Shown here: positions 7,367 to 14,286 of the stretch, piece after piece | Numbering within the stretch: position 1 is the stretch's first letter | How the letters are laid out: every line of letters begins with the position of its first letter | NCBI GenBank assembly: GCA_026705105.1 | Contig: JAPPBK010000044.1 | Span: 1-20,758 of the forward strand | Length of the DNA stretch: 20,758 bases | Origin: Chloroflexota bacterium | Lineage (GTDB): Bacteria > Chloroflexota > Dehalococcoidia > Bin125 | Reading direction: 5' to 3' | Notes under the pieces: model-generated | Seen by the model: only the letters and a program-made list of their open reading frames with translations | What the model was told of the DNA's origin: nothing | Database searches by the model: none | Made by a program: the position numbers and the translations under genes

Positions 7367-7864
7367 CTACCTCGGATCGAACGACGACAGGTCAATCGCC
7401 CGCCACCTCGTCGGGGTCAGCTTGAAGTGCAACTGCGTGATCGAGCCGGTCATCTCGAGGTAACGCTCGACCATTTCGTCGTTGGCCGGATCGCCGCGGC
7501 CGACATACTTCTCGACAACGCGGCGCATGAGCGGCGCATGATCGAACTCTTCCTCTGTCAGGCACTCGACCGGCCCATCGAGTCCGATGTGCATGGCGGG
7601 CGGACCCTCGACATCGATACAGAGCGATGCCCGCGCGTCACGCTGGAGATGCTTCGCCCAGGTGCTGGTCGTGCGTCCCGAGAACCAGACGTGCCCGCTG
7701 GGCGGATTGCCGGCCGGATCCACATCGTCCGGCACCTCGCCCTGCCACAGGAACCAGAGCGGAATCGTATAGGGACTGCCGTCCCGCCGCACGGTCGCCA
7801 GCACCGCGGTTGACCGCTGGCCGAGCATCTCCCGCAGCGTGTCAGCGCTCATCTCGTACATCAT
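7367..7864 (-). CDS. PPOX/split-barrel flavin- or F420-binding protein (copy 2)
   Basis: This 165-residue paralog of the next gene downstream shares PYTIPLWFLW (31-40), GNPPSGHVWFSG, the CID..GPP turn and the exact string EKYVGRGDPAND (118-129). The end TPTRWRAIDLSSF parallels TPQVWRAIDLTVY in copy 1. It is predicted to bind FMN or F420 in a dimeric split barrel and to carry out a redox or binding role in the cytoplasm; the substrate is unknown. Two ATGs stand in tandem (7864 and 7861). The Shine-Dalgarno (AGAGGA) overlaps the stop of the BKACE gene, which lies 11 bp upstream, so the two are probably translated from one message. Confidence 0.88.
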   Translation of the reverse strand: MMYEMSADTLREMLGQRSTAVLATVRRDGSPYTIPLWFLWQGEVPDDVDPAGNPPSGHVWFSGRTTSTWAKHLQRDARASLCIDVEGPPAMHIGLDGPVECLTEEEFDHAPLMRRVVEKYVGRGDPANDEMVERYLEMTGSITQLHFKLTPTRWRAIDLSSFDPR

Positions 7865-7875
7865 GCGATCCTCTT

Positions 7876-8790
7876 CTAGGGCGTCGGCGGCAGACCCAGA
7901 AATGTGCGCGCCTCCGACGGCGAGGCCACTGGTCGTCCGACTTCATCGCAGAGGCTGACGGCCTCTTCCAGCAGCTCGGTGTTGGTCGGGGTGCGGTCGC
8001 CCTGGTAGAAGTCCTCGAGGCCGACGCGCAGGTGTCCGCCCTTTTCCAGGGCGAGACGGGCGAAGCCCGAGCCGATGCAGTCGCCGCCGAGGATCGCGAC
8101 CGACCACTCAAGGCCGGTGCCTTCGAGCATCGAGAGGTAGGCGTTGAGACACGGCTCGGTGGGGAACATACCGAAGCCCAGCGGTCCGCGCTCCATGCCG
8201 CCGAAGTAGAGCTTGACCAACGAGCCCTGCGGCACCAGACCCTGCGCGTGATAGGCCAGCACGACCCGCAGGAAGCCGGGTTCGAAGATCGAGATTGACG
8301 CGCCGCGGCCCATGCGCTGGCACGTCTCGAACATGTAGCGGGCGTCGCGGTAGGTGTTGATGTAGACGTTGTCGGTCGGCGCGGGCAGGCCGTGTTCGTC
8401 GGCCGGACCGAGTCCGACGCAGCCGGGATCGATCAGGCCCTGTCCCAGCACGCCGGCCTCGTTGAGCGCCGGCAGGTGCGAATAGCGCACCGCGATCTCC
8501 GAGTCGGGTCCGCCCGAGCCCATGGTTGGGTAGAGGATCGTGTCGGGGTGCTGTGACAGCACCTCGCGCCAGGCGTCGATGTAGGGCTGCGGGTTGTGCC
8601 AGCCGGCCGTGGTGCGTCCGCCTGGCACGATAACCTGGTCGTCGTTGTGGTTGTGGACGATGGCCGCCCCGGCATCGACGGAGCGGACGGCGTCGGCGGC
8701 GATCTCCTCCACCGAGCGTGGGGAGTTCGGATTGCGGGACTTGGGCGTCGCGCCGTTGATCGCGGCTTCAATGACGACCGGTTTGGACAT
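7876..8790 (-). CDS. BKACE family beta-keto acid cleavage enzyme
   Basis: This 304-residue protein matches the BKACE/DUF849 family (3-keto-5-aminohexanoate cleavage enzyme Kce and relatives). These Zn-dependent enzymes condense a beta-keto acid with acetyl-CoA and release acetoacetate plus a new CoA ester. Zn ligands fit: His46 and His48 in IVHNHND, and Glu259 in RVGLED. MSKPVVIEAAINGATPKSRN at the N-terminus and YPTMGSGG near residue 90 are typical. I chose the ATG at 8790, which has GGAGG about 7 bases upstream, over the longer open frame to 8883, whose first 31 residues are not family-like. The real substrate varies widely in this family and is not predictable here. It leads the minus-strand block with the PPOX genes. 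Confidence 0.92.
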   Translation of the reverse strand: MSKPVVIEAAINGATPKSRNPNSPRSVEEIAADAVRSVDAGAAIVHNHNDDQVIVPGGRTTAGWHNPQPYIDAWREVLSQHPDTILYPTMGSGGPDSEIAVRYSHLPALNEAGVLGQGLIDPGCVGLGPADEHGLPAPTDNVYINTYRDARYMFETCQRMGRGASISIFEPGFLRVVLAYHAQGLVPQGSLVKLYFGGMERGPLGFGMFPTEPCLNAYLSMLEGTGLEWSVAILGGDCIGSGFARLALEKGGHLRVGLEDFYQGDRTPTNTELLEEAVSLCDEVGRPVASPSEARTFLGLPPTP

Positions 8791-8813
8791 GGCAGGCCTC
8801 CAACTCGGCACGC

Positions 8814-8819
8814 AGTCTA
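8814..8819 (-). promoter_or_regulatory. Candidate -10 element (TAGACT) upstream of the BKACE gene
   Basis: In the 114-bp divergent gap the minus strand reads TAGACTG 23-29 bases before the ATG at 8790. A partial -35 match, GTGACG (8835-8840), lies 15 bp further upstream, shorter than the usual 17. It is suggestive only. On the plus strand of this gap I see no convincing promoter for the 85-aa gene. Confidence 0.25.
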
Positions 8820-8904
8820 GGCTCTGACGGCGCGCGTCACCTGCATTGGACACCTGGAACGCGCCGACATCAGCCGACAGCACTCAGCCGGTTACATTGA
8901 CCAC

Positions 8905-9162
8905 ATGGCGACCTTCAACCGAATCAACAGGCTGCGCTTCTTCCAGATTTTCCGCCCTCACATCGGCGAGGAAGATGCCGAGCAGTTTGCCGACGCGCTT
9001 CAGGACGAATTCTCGCCCGTGGCAACCAAGGATGATTTTGAAGCGCTGCGGGCCGCGATCCGAGCCGACATCACTGAGGCTGTGAACTCCATGCTGTTCA
9101 AGTTCACTGCCTTGTGGGCGGCCCTGCTCGCTGCTGCAGTGCTGGTCCTTCGATTCACTTAG
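8905..9162 (+). CDS. Small tail-anchored coiled-coil protein (DUF1640-like)
   Basis: This 85-residue protein has an N-terminal basic segment (NRINRLRFFQIF), a middle helix with SPVATKDDFEALRAAIRADI (37-56), and one C-terminal membrane helix (about 64-83, FTALWAALLAAAVLVLRF). An ATK.D.EALR.....I helix followed by a single terminal transmembrane segment is the layout of the small bacterial DUF1640-like coiled-coil proteins. Their role is not established; a mitochondrial relative regulates calcium uptake, which should not be transferred. It is the only plus-strand gene between two minus-strand blocks. Its stop is separated by only 2 bp from the convergent LLM gene. No clear Shine-Dalgarno is seen, so it may be leaderless or weakly expressed. 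An overlapping minus frame is less protein-like. Confidence 0.7.
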   Translation: MATFNRINRLRFFQIFRPHIGEEDAEQFADALQDEFSPVATKDDFEALRAAIRADITEAVNSMLFKFTALWAALLAAAVLVLRFT

Positions 9163-9164
9163 TG

Positions 9165-10142
9165 CTATCTCAGCTCCTCGATCATCTCCGCCAGCTCGGC
9201 CATGGCTTGCATTTGCTGGTCGGGGGGCACGTCCCAATTGGGCGTGCGGTAGGCGGGGATGGTGAGGGCGTGGTCGAGGCCGGCTTCCTCGTACTGGCCG
9301 AGCGTGTCGACGATCTCGTCGCGTGAGCCGCCGACGACGGCGGGGAATCCGCGCACCGCTTCGGTGTCGCCGTCGAGCAGGACGAGCGGGCCGAGCATCG
9401 AGACCTCCAGCTCCTCCATCTCGCGGCCGGCCTGGTCCATCTCTGCCTCGACGATCGCGAGCTCGTCACGGATCTGGTCGGGCGTCGAGGTAATCGTGTG
9501 GTAGCCGCTGCCGTAGCGGGCGACGCGGCGGGCGGCGATCCGGCCCTTGCCGCCGACCCAGATCGGCACGTGGGGTTGCTGGAAGCAGGCCGATATCCCG
9601 CCCAGGTGGTCGAACTGGCGGAAATGGCCCTCATGCGAGATCGGTTCGCGGTTGACGCCGTGGGTCCAGGCGCTGATCGCGATCGACATCCATTCGTCGG
9701 TCATCGCGCCGCGGCGGGTGAACGGCTCACCCTCCAGCCCCAGCGCGGCAAACTCCTCCTCCATCCAACCGACGCCGATGCCGAGCAGCACGCGGCCCTC
9801 GGAGAGCTGATCGATCGTCGCAATCGCCTGCGCCTGGTAGAGCGGGTCGCGGTAGGGAATGATCAGCACCGAGGTGCCGATCTGGATCTCCGAGGTGCGG
9901 ATGGCGACGGCCGACATCACGGCCAGGGGATCCATGATGTCCTGGTGGTAGGCGAAGCCGGCCACGCCGGAGTCGTTGTAGGGATAACGCGACTTGATCG
10001 TTGCCGGCATGAAGATGTGGTCATGCACCCAGACCGAGTCGTAGCCGAGCAGCTCTGCGCGCTCGGCGATGTCGATGACATCGTTGATGCCACCGAACTT
10101 GCCGGCGGTGCCAAAGTTGCCGATCGGGATTCCGAATCTCAT
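9165..10142 (-). CDS. LLM-class F420-dependent oxidoreductase (copy 1)
   Basis: This 325-residue protein is a luciferase-like monooxygenase-fold (TIM-barrel) enzyme of the F420-dependent type. Motifs are MRFGIPIGN at the start, GYDSVWVHDHI (34-44), the SRYPYND stretch (51-57), DPLAVMSAVA, IGTSVLIIPYRDP (88-100), DQLSEGRVLLGIGVGWMEEE (111-130) and VPIWVGGKG. These line the cofactor pocket in the family. It should transfer hydride or oxygen using F420H2 or reduced flavin; the substrate is unknown. I chose ATG 10142, with AGGAG upstream, over the longer frame to 10193 because the extra codons run into an intergenic hairpin and the paralog starts at the equivalent MRFG. It is paired with the copy at 10255-11229. 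Confidence 0.9.
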   Translation of the reverse strand: MRFGIPIGNFGTAGKFGGINDVIDIAERAELLGYDSVWVHDHIFMPATIKSRYPYNDSGVAGFAYHQDIMDPLAVMSAVAIRTSEIQIGTSVLIIPYRDPLYQAQAIATIDQLSEGRVLLGIGVGWMEEEFAALGLEGEPFTRRGAMTDEWMSIAISAWTHGVNREPISHEGHFRQFDHLGGISACFQQPHVPIWVGGKGRIAARRVARYGSGYHTITSTPDQIRDELAIVEAEMDQAGREMEELEVSMLGPLVLLDGDTEAVRGFPAVVGGSRDEIVDTLGQYEEAGLDHALTIPAYRTPNWDVPPDQQMQAMAELAEMIEELR

Positions 10143-10181
10143 TGTCCCTCTCCTGATTCCAGTCCCTTTGGCGAGGAAGTC

Positions 10182-10240
10182 GGGTAGGCACAAGGCCTAC
10201 CCCTACTGGGCGCTGTAGGGGCGACCCTCGTGGTCGCCCT
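10182..10240. repeat. Two tandem hairpins of dispersed-repeat type between the LLM genes
   Basis: The gap between the LLM paralogs (10143-10254) has two perfect 8-bp hairpins in a row: GGGTAGGC-ACAAG-GCCTACCC at 10182-10202 and GGGCGACC-CTCGT-GGTCGCCC at 10219-10239. A GTAGGGG-type sequence links them. Hairpins of this kind, with GTAGGGGCGACC and AGGCCTACCCCTAC cores, recur between genes in many GC-rich environmental genomes, as I remember. Here they could act as terminators or mRNA stabilisers, or be mobile palindromic repeats. Neither has a T-run. Only one copy of each is in this window. Confidence 0.6.
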
Positions 10241-10254
10241 GTGTGCGGCTCGCA

Positions 10255-11229
10255 TCAGGCGAACGCCGGCAGGATCTCGTCCGAGACGAACTGCATGCTG
10301 TTCAGGACCCGTTCGACGGTGGTGTCGCCGGTCGGACTGACCATCATCGGCGTGGCAATCAGATGCTCGACGCCGACCCGGCCGAAGGCGAGCAGGTCGG
10401 AGGCGATCTGATCGGGCGAGCCGTGCAGCAGCGGACGCTCGTCTTCGTCCAGCGCCGTCTCGGAGGGGCGCATGTTCTGCAGCAACTGGATCTCGAGCTC
10501 GTCGGGATCGCGGCGGTCGCGTTCGCAGGCCTGGCGCACGCCGTCCACTTCGATTTCCATGTCTTCGACCGTCTGGAAGGCGGCGTGGAAGCCGTCGCCG
10601 TAGCGCGAGGCTCTGCGCCAGGCGTTGATTCCGTTGCCGCCGACCATGATCGGGATCGTGCCGCCGTCCTCTCGCTGCGCTGGTTTGGGATAGGCGCCGA
10701 CGTTGTGGAACTCGACGAAGTCTCCGTGGAACGAGCAGGGGCCGGGATTGGTCCACATCTCGCGCATTGCGCGCAGGTACTCGTTGGTTACCGCGCCGCG
10801 CCGTCGGTAGTGAACCTCGGGCAAGCCGAGGGCGTCGAACTCTTCGCGCATCCAGCCGACGCCCGCGCCCAGCACGATCCGTCCCCCTGAGACCTGGTCG
10901 GCGGCGGCCAGCATCTTGGCGACCACGGCCGGGTGGCGGTAGGGGATGACCAGCACCGAGCAGCCAATCTCGACCGACTGCGTCGCCTCGGCGAGGGCGC
11001 ACATCACGACCAGCGGGTCGAAACACTGGATGGTCGCCGGAGCGGGAAACTCGCCCAGGTCGTTGTAGGGATAGCGGGATTCGATCTGCGTCGGCACGAC
11101 GATGTGGTCGTTCGTCCAGACCGAGTCGTAGCCCAGGTCCTCGGCCGCTTGCGCGACTTCGATGCAGGCGTTTGGTCCCGACTCATCATTGAATCCGTTC
11201 ATGTTGCCCACGGTGACGCCGAAGCGCAT
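10255..11229 (-). CDS. LLM-class F420-dependent oxidoreductase (copy 2)
   Basis: This 324-residue paralog of the gene downstream aligns with it almost without gaps over residues 30-150. Shared strings include LGYDSVW.(N/H)DHI, the SRYPYND motif at 51-57, DPLVVM, SVLVIPYRHP (91-100), RIVLGAGVGWMREEF and RRGAVTNE. It carries the luciferase-like TIM barrel of F420- or FMN-dependent oxidoreductases. Copy 2 differs in the substrate-facing C-terminal half (GGNGINAWRRASRYGDGFH and the stretch after about 230), so the two copies may act on different substrates. The ATG has GGAGG about 6 bases upstream. It is the first gene of a minus-strand pair, divergent from the moxR operon across 138 bp. Confidence 0.9.
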   Translation of the reverse strand: MRFGVTVGNMNGFNDESGPNACIEVAQAAEDLGYDSVWTNDHIVVPTQIESRYPYNDLGEFPAPATIQCFDPLVVMCALAEATQSVEIGCSVLVIPYRHPAVVAKMLAAADQVSGGRIVLGAGVGWMREEFDALGLPEVHYRRRGAVTNEYLRAMREMWTNPGPCSFHGDFVEFHNVGAYPKPAQREDGGTIPIMVGGNGINAWRRASRYGDGFHAAFQTVEDMEIEVDGVRQACERDRRDPDELEIQLLQNMRPSETALDEDERPLLHGSPDQIASDLLAFGRVGVEHLIATPMMVSPTGDTTVERVLNSMQFVSDEILPAFA

Positions 11230-11306
11230 GAGCTGCCTCCAATCGATGCCTGCCGGGCCGCCAGCCCGCCGTGCGTGCGTTCGCCGTCTGCTGTCCGTGA
11301 ATGGTA

Positions 11307-11348
11307 GGCGTTCGTGGATAGACTGAGCATTGGGACGCCGTGAACGCC
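11307..11348. promoter_or_regulatory. Divergent regulatory gap with inverted repeat and candidate -10
   Basis: The 11230-11367 gap separates the divergent LLM copy 2 and moxR genes. It holds a 7-bp inverted repeat, GGCGTTC (11307-11313) and GAACGCC (11342-11348). Between the arms, a plus-strand TAGACTG at 11319-11325 could be the -10 box for moxR. No good -35 is visible (best is GTGAAT at 11297, 16 bp upstream). The repeat might be an operator or a leader hairpin, but 7-bp repeats are not rare by chance here. Confidence 0.3.
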
Positions 11349-11367
11349 GGGAGACTTTGGGGGCGAC

Positions 11368-12420
11368 GTGTCACAGTGGGCGAGAGGCGACGGGACGACG
11401 AGAGCGGAGCGGCCTGCTGCCGCCCCGGCGCAGGCGTTGCCGGAGCCCGAGCCGCTGCCGACTCCGGCGCTGCCGACGGACTCGCCGCTGGCCGAGTTGC
11501 GGAGCGAGATCGGCCGCGTGATCGTCGGCCAGGAAGGCCTGGTCACGCGACTGCTGGTCGCGTTGCTCTGCGACGGGCACTGCCTCGTCGAGGGCGTGCC
11601 GGGTCTGGCCAAGTCGCTGACAGTGTCGACCCTGGCGAGCAGTTTGGACGCCTCGTACACGCGCCTGCAGTTCACGCCCGACCTGTTGCCTGCCGATCTG
11701 ACCGGGTCGGAAATCTACAACGCGGCGGAATCGCGCTTCGAGGTCCGCCAGGGGCCGATCTTCACCAACGTCTTGCTCGCGGACGAGATCAACCGCGCGC
11801 CGGCCAAAGTGCAGTCGGCGTTGCTTGAGGCGATGCAGGAGCGGCACGTGTCGATCGGCGGACAGACGTTTCCGCTTCCTTCCCCCTTTCTCGTTCTGGC
11901 GACCCAGAACCCGATTGAGCAGGAAGGCACATATCCGCTGCCCGAGGCGCAGCTCGATCGGTTCATGCTCAACGTGCGAGTCAGCTATCCGGGTGAACTG
12001 GAAGAGCGAGAGGTGCTGGATCGCACGCTGGTAGGCGAGACATCCGATGTCGCGCCGGTGTTGCGGTTGAGCGATGTGCTCGAGGCGCGAGCGGCGGTCT
12101 CGCTGGTGCGGGTCGAACCGCGGTTGCGCGACTACGTGGTGCAACTCGTCCGCGCGACTCGGGCTCCGGGGCGGCTGGTGCGAGAACTGTCCGCGTATGT
12201 CGAGTATGGCGCCTCGCCGCGCGCGACGACGGCGCTGGCGATGGGTGCGCGGGCGCTGGCCTGGCTCTCGAGTCGCGACTACGCGACCCCCGACGACGTC
12301 AAGGCGATCGCCTTGGATGCGCTGCGGCATCGAATTGTCCTGACCTATGAAGCGGAGGCGGACGAGGTGACCGCCGACGACGTCGTCGCGCAGCTGCTGT
12401 CGGCGCTGCCGCTGCCCTGA
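11368..12420 (+). CDS. MoxR family AAA+ ATPase
   Basis: This 350-residue ATPase of the MoxR group is a chaperone thought to assemble or activate protein complexes together with VWA-domain partners. Walker A is GVPGLAKS (76-83, Lys82), Walker B is NVLLADEIN (134-142, Asp139/Glu140), and sensor 1 is LATQNPIEQEGTYPLPEAQL (178-197). A lid domain follows, including GASPRATTAL. Residues 1-40 are a Pro/Ala-rich extension (PEPEPLPTPALPT) of low complexity, longer than usual. The GTG at 11368 is the only candidate before the ATPase core, but the exact start is uncertain because the ribosome site is poor (G-rich). A DUF58 gene follows after 22 bp, then VWA genes, the standard MoxR context. Confidence 0.94.
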   Translation: MSQWARGDGTTRAERPAAAPAQALPEPEPLPTPALPTDSPLAELRSEIGRVIVGQEGLVTRLLVALLCDGHCLVEGVPGLAKSLTVSTLASSLDASYTRLQFTPDLLPADLTGSEIYNAAESRFEVRQGPIFTNVLLADEINRAPAKVQSALLEAMQERHVSIGGQTFPLPSPFLVLATQNPIEQEGTYPLPEAQLDRFMLNVRVSYPGELEEREVLDRTLVGETSDVAPVLRLSDVLEARAAVSLVRVEPRLRDYVVQLVRATRAPGRLVRELSAYVEYGASPRATTALAMGARALAWLSSRDYATPDDVKAIALDALRHRIVLTYEAEADEVTADDVVAQLLSALPLP

Positions 12421-12442
12421 TCCGGGCTGGACTGGTCCCGCA

Positions 12443-13414
12443 ATGGCCTCTCCGCGACATCCCCGCTCTCGCGCTCAGCGAGTCCGAGACTGGCTCGCTC
12501 CGCCGGCGGCGGAGGCAAGCGTGGAGGCTCCGTCGCTGGACGACGTGCGGCGAGAGGTGCGGCGGATCGAGATTCGCGCCAGGCGCGCGCTGCGCGAAGC
12601 GATGGCCGGCCAGTACCGCACCGCGTTCCGCGGCCGCGGGCTCGAGTTCGCCGAGCTACGCCCCTACAGTCCCGGCGACGATGTCCGAGCGATCGACTGG
12701 AAGGCGACCGCACGCCTGCGCACGCCGGTCGTGAGGCGCTACGTGGAGGAGCGTGAACAGACGATCATGTTTCTGATCGATGTCTCAGGATCGATGACGT
12801 ACGCGGCGAGCGGGGTCTCCGTGCGCGATCGCGCGATCGAGATCGCCGGGGTGTTGGGCATGGCGGCCGCGGCGGCCAACGACCTGGTCGGCATGGCCGC
12901 ATTCAACACCGATGTCGTGATGTCCGTTGCGCCGAGGAAGGGGTCGAGCCACGTGTTGCGGATGCTCCGCGATCTGCTCCGCCAACCGATCGGCGGACGC
13001 ACGGAGCTGGCGAGGGCGCTGCGTTACGTCGGGCGAGTGATGCGCAAGCGAGGCGTGGTGATTGTGATTTCCGACTTCGTGGCGACGCATCCCGATCATG
13101 TCTGGGAGCCAGCGCTGGCGCAGCTCGCCCGCCGCCACGACGTCGTCGCGATCTGCCTGCGAGATCGACGAGAGGTCGGTCTGGCTGCCGCCAACGCCGC
13201 GGGGCTGGTGCAGTGGGGCGGCTCGGAGCGCGGCGACACGCTGTTGGCCGATGTTCCGACTGCGCAGCGCCAGGAACTTGCGCTGCGCGCCGAGCAGCAC
13301 GGAATGCTGCAGCGCATCCGCCACTGTGGCTGCGACGCGGTGTTGATCGGCACGAGCGACGATTGGATGCCCACGCTGGTCGGTCTGTTTCACCAGCGCC
13401 GGAGCCGGCAATGA
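12443..13414 (+). CDS. DUF58 / VWA-like protein (first copy)
   Basis: This 323-residue protein has the DUF58 signature FRGRGLEFAELRPYSPGDDV (63-81 or so) followed by RAIDWKATARLRTPVVRRY. After this comes a VWA-type domain with an intact MIDAS: LIDVSGSMTY (Asp113, Ser115, Ser117), Thr187 in GGRTELA and Asp211 in ISDF. DUF58 proteins are partners of MoxR ATPases and may bind divalent metal and client proteins at the membrane surface. No membrane segment is seen, so this copy is probably soluble. The ATG at 12443 lies 22 bp after moxR with no strong ribosome site. The stop overlaps the next start as ATGA. The N-terminal 30 residues are Pro/Arg-rich and may be unstructured. Confidence 0.92.
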   Translation: MASPRHPRSRAQRVRDWLAPPAAEASVEAPSLDDVRREVRRIEIRARRALREAMAGQYRTAFRGRGLEFAELRPYSPGDDVRAIDWKATARLRTPVVRRYVEEREQTIMFLIDVSGSMTYAASGVSVRDRAIEIAGVLGMAAAAANDLVGMAAFNTDVVMSVAPRKGSSHVLRMLRDLLRQPIGGRTELARALRYVGRVMRKRGVVIVISDFVATHPDHVWEPALAQLARRHDVVAICLRDRREVGLAAANAAGLVQWGGSERGDTLLADVPTAQRQELALRAEQHGMLQRIRHCGCDAVLIGTSDDWMPTLVGLFHQRRSRQ

Positions 13415-14286
13415 TCCGGCTGTTGACCGTCTTGGCTGCGCTCTGGCTGAGCGGTGTCGCGGTGCTTGCCCAGGATCCGAGTGTGGATGTCGAGGTCGAG
13501 CCGTTCGTCGGACTGACGGTGGGCGACCAAGTGTCGGTACGCGTCACGATCGCGCACGAAGCCGGCGAGCGAGTGGTCCTGGAGCAATCGCTGGTCGACC
13601 TGGGCGGCGTGGAGCCGGCGGCGCCGGTGATTACGGAGATCGATGAGACCCGCACACTGATCGTCTTCCGGACTCGATCGTTTACGACGGGCGAGTTTCC
13701 GGTGGAGCTGCCACCGATCCCGATCCGCGGCGTCGAGGGAGAAATTCGCGAGCTGGCCGTCGGTCCGGTGTTGATCACCGTGGGCTCGGTGCTGACGGAA
13801 GACACGCAGCCTCGACCGAACACCGCTCCGGACTTGATCGAGGGCGAGCGGCGCACGTTCACGCCCTGGATCGTCGCCATCATCGGCGTCGGCATTGGAT
13901 TTGTCGTTGCGCGAACGGTGCGTCGGTGGAAGCGACGCGCGCCCGCCGCGGCGTCGGCGCAACCGACCTCCGCCGACATGCCGCGACCGGTCGCGTTGGC
14001 GATGGATGAATCGCGGGATCCGGCTGAGCAATGCCGACAGCTCGCGGCCTCGGTGCGCGGTCGGTTGAGCGCCGACTGGTCGCTCCCGGCGAGTGCGCTG
14101 ACGGCCTCGGAGATCGGCCCCGCGCTGTCGGCGGCCGGAGCGTCGGGCGTCGTCGTGCTGCGTGTCACGCGGCTGCTCGAGGCATGCGATCGAGTTCAGT
14201 TCGGCGGTGAGCAACCGACGCCCGAACGTCTTCGCCGCTACCGGCAGCTCGCTGAGGCTATCTGGGAGGACGATGCCTCGTCATGA
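13411..14286 (+). CDS. BatD-like / DUF4381-like membrane protein
   Basis: This 291-residue protein has an N-terminal signal peptide (MIRLLTVLAALWLSGVAVLAQ) and an extracytoplasmic beta-rich domain (about 22-145) with oxygen-tolerance/BatD-like strands (VGDQVSVRVTI, then TGEFPVELPPIPI). One membrane helix follows (about 152-168, PWIVAIIGVGIGFVVAR), then a basic stop (RRWKRR) and a cytoplasmic helical tail with LLEACDRVQFGGEQPTPERL. Its place between DUF58 and the VWA genes matches BatD or DUF4381 in Bat operons; the sequence alone does not separate the two. The start at 13411 is fixed by the ATGA overlap with DUF58 and by the signal peptide; a longer frame to 13213 runs through the DUF58 gene. 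It probably presents a partner site outside the membrane. Confidence 0.8.
   Translation: MIRLLTVLAALWLSGVAVLAQDPSVDVEVEPFVGLTVGDQVSVRVTIAHEAGERVVLEQSLVDLGGVEPAAPVITEIDETRTLIVFRTRSFTTGEFPVELPPIPIRGVEGEIRELAVGPVLITVGSVLTEDTQPRPNTAPDLIEGERRTFTPWIVAIIGVGIGFVVARTVRRWKRRAPAAASAQPTSADMPRPVALAMDESRDPAEQCRQLAASVRGRLSADWSLPASALTASEIGPALSAAGASGVVVLRVTRLLEACDRVQFGGEQPTPERLRRYRQLAEAIWEDDASS

Noticed and set aside
8791..8883. N-terminal extension of the BKACE gene
   Set aside because: Not family-like; GGAGG precedes the ATG at 8790 and the His46/His48 numbering then fits the family.
10143..10193. N-terminal extension of LLM copy 1
   Set aside because: The upstream codons enter the intergenic hairpin, and a strong Shine-Dalgarno precedes the MRFG start at 10142, equal to the start of the paralog.
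9498..10890. Long plus-strand frames opposite the LLM genes (9498-10187 and 10243-10890)
   Set aside because: Both lie antisense to well-conserved LLM enzymes and have no recognisable domains.
11371..12330. 319-codon minus-strand frame opposite moxR
   Set aside because: The plus strand encodes a full MoxR ATPase with Walker A, Walker B and sensor motifs; the minus frame has only low-complexity Arg/Gln/His-rich sequence.
13213..13410. Upstream extension of the BatD-like gene
   Set aside because: It runs out of frame through the end of DUF58; the signal peptide and ATGA overlap fix the start at 13411.
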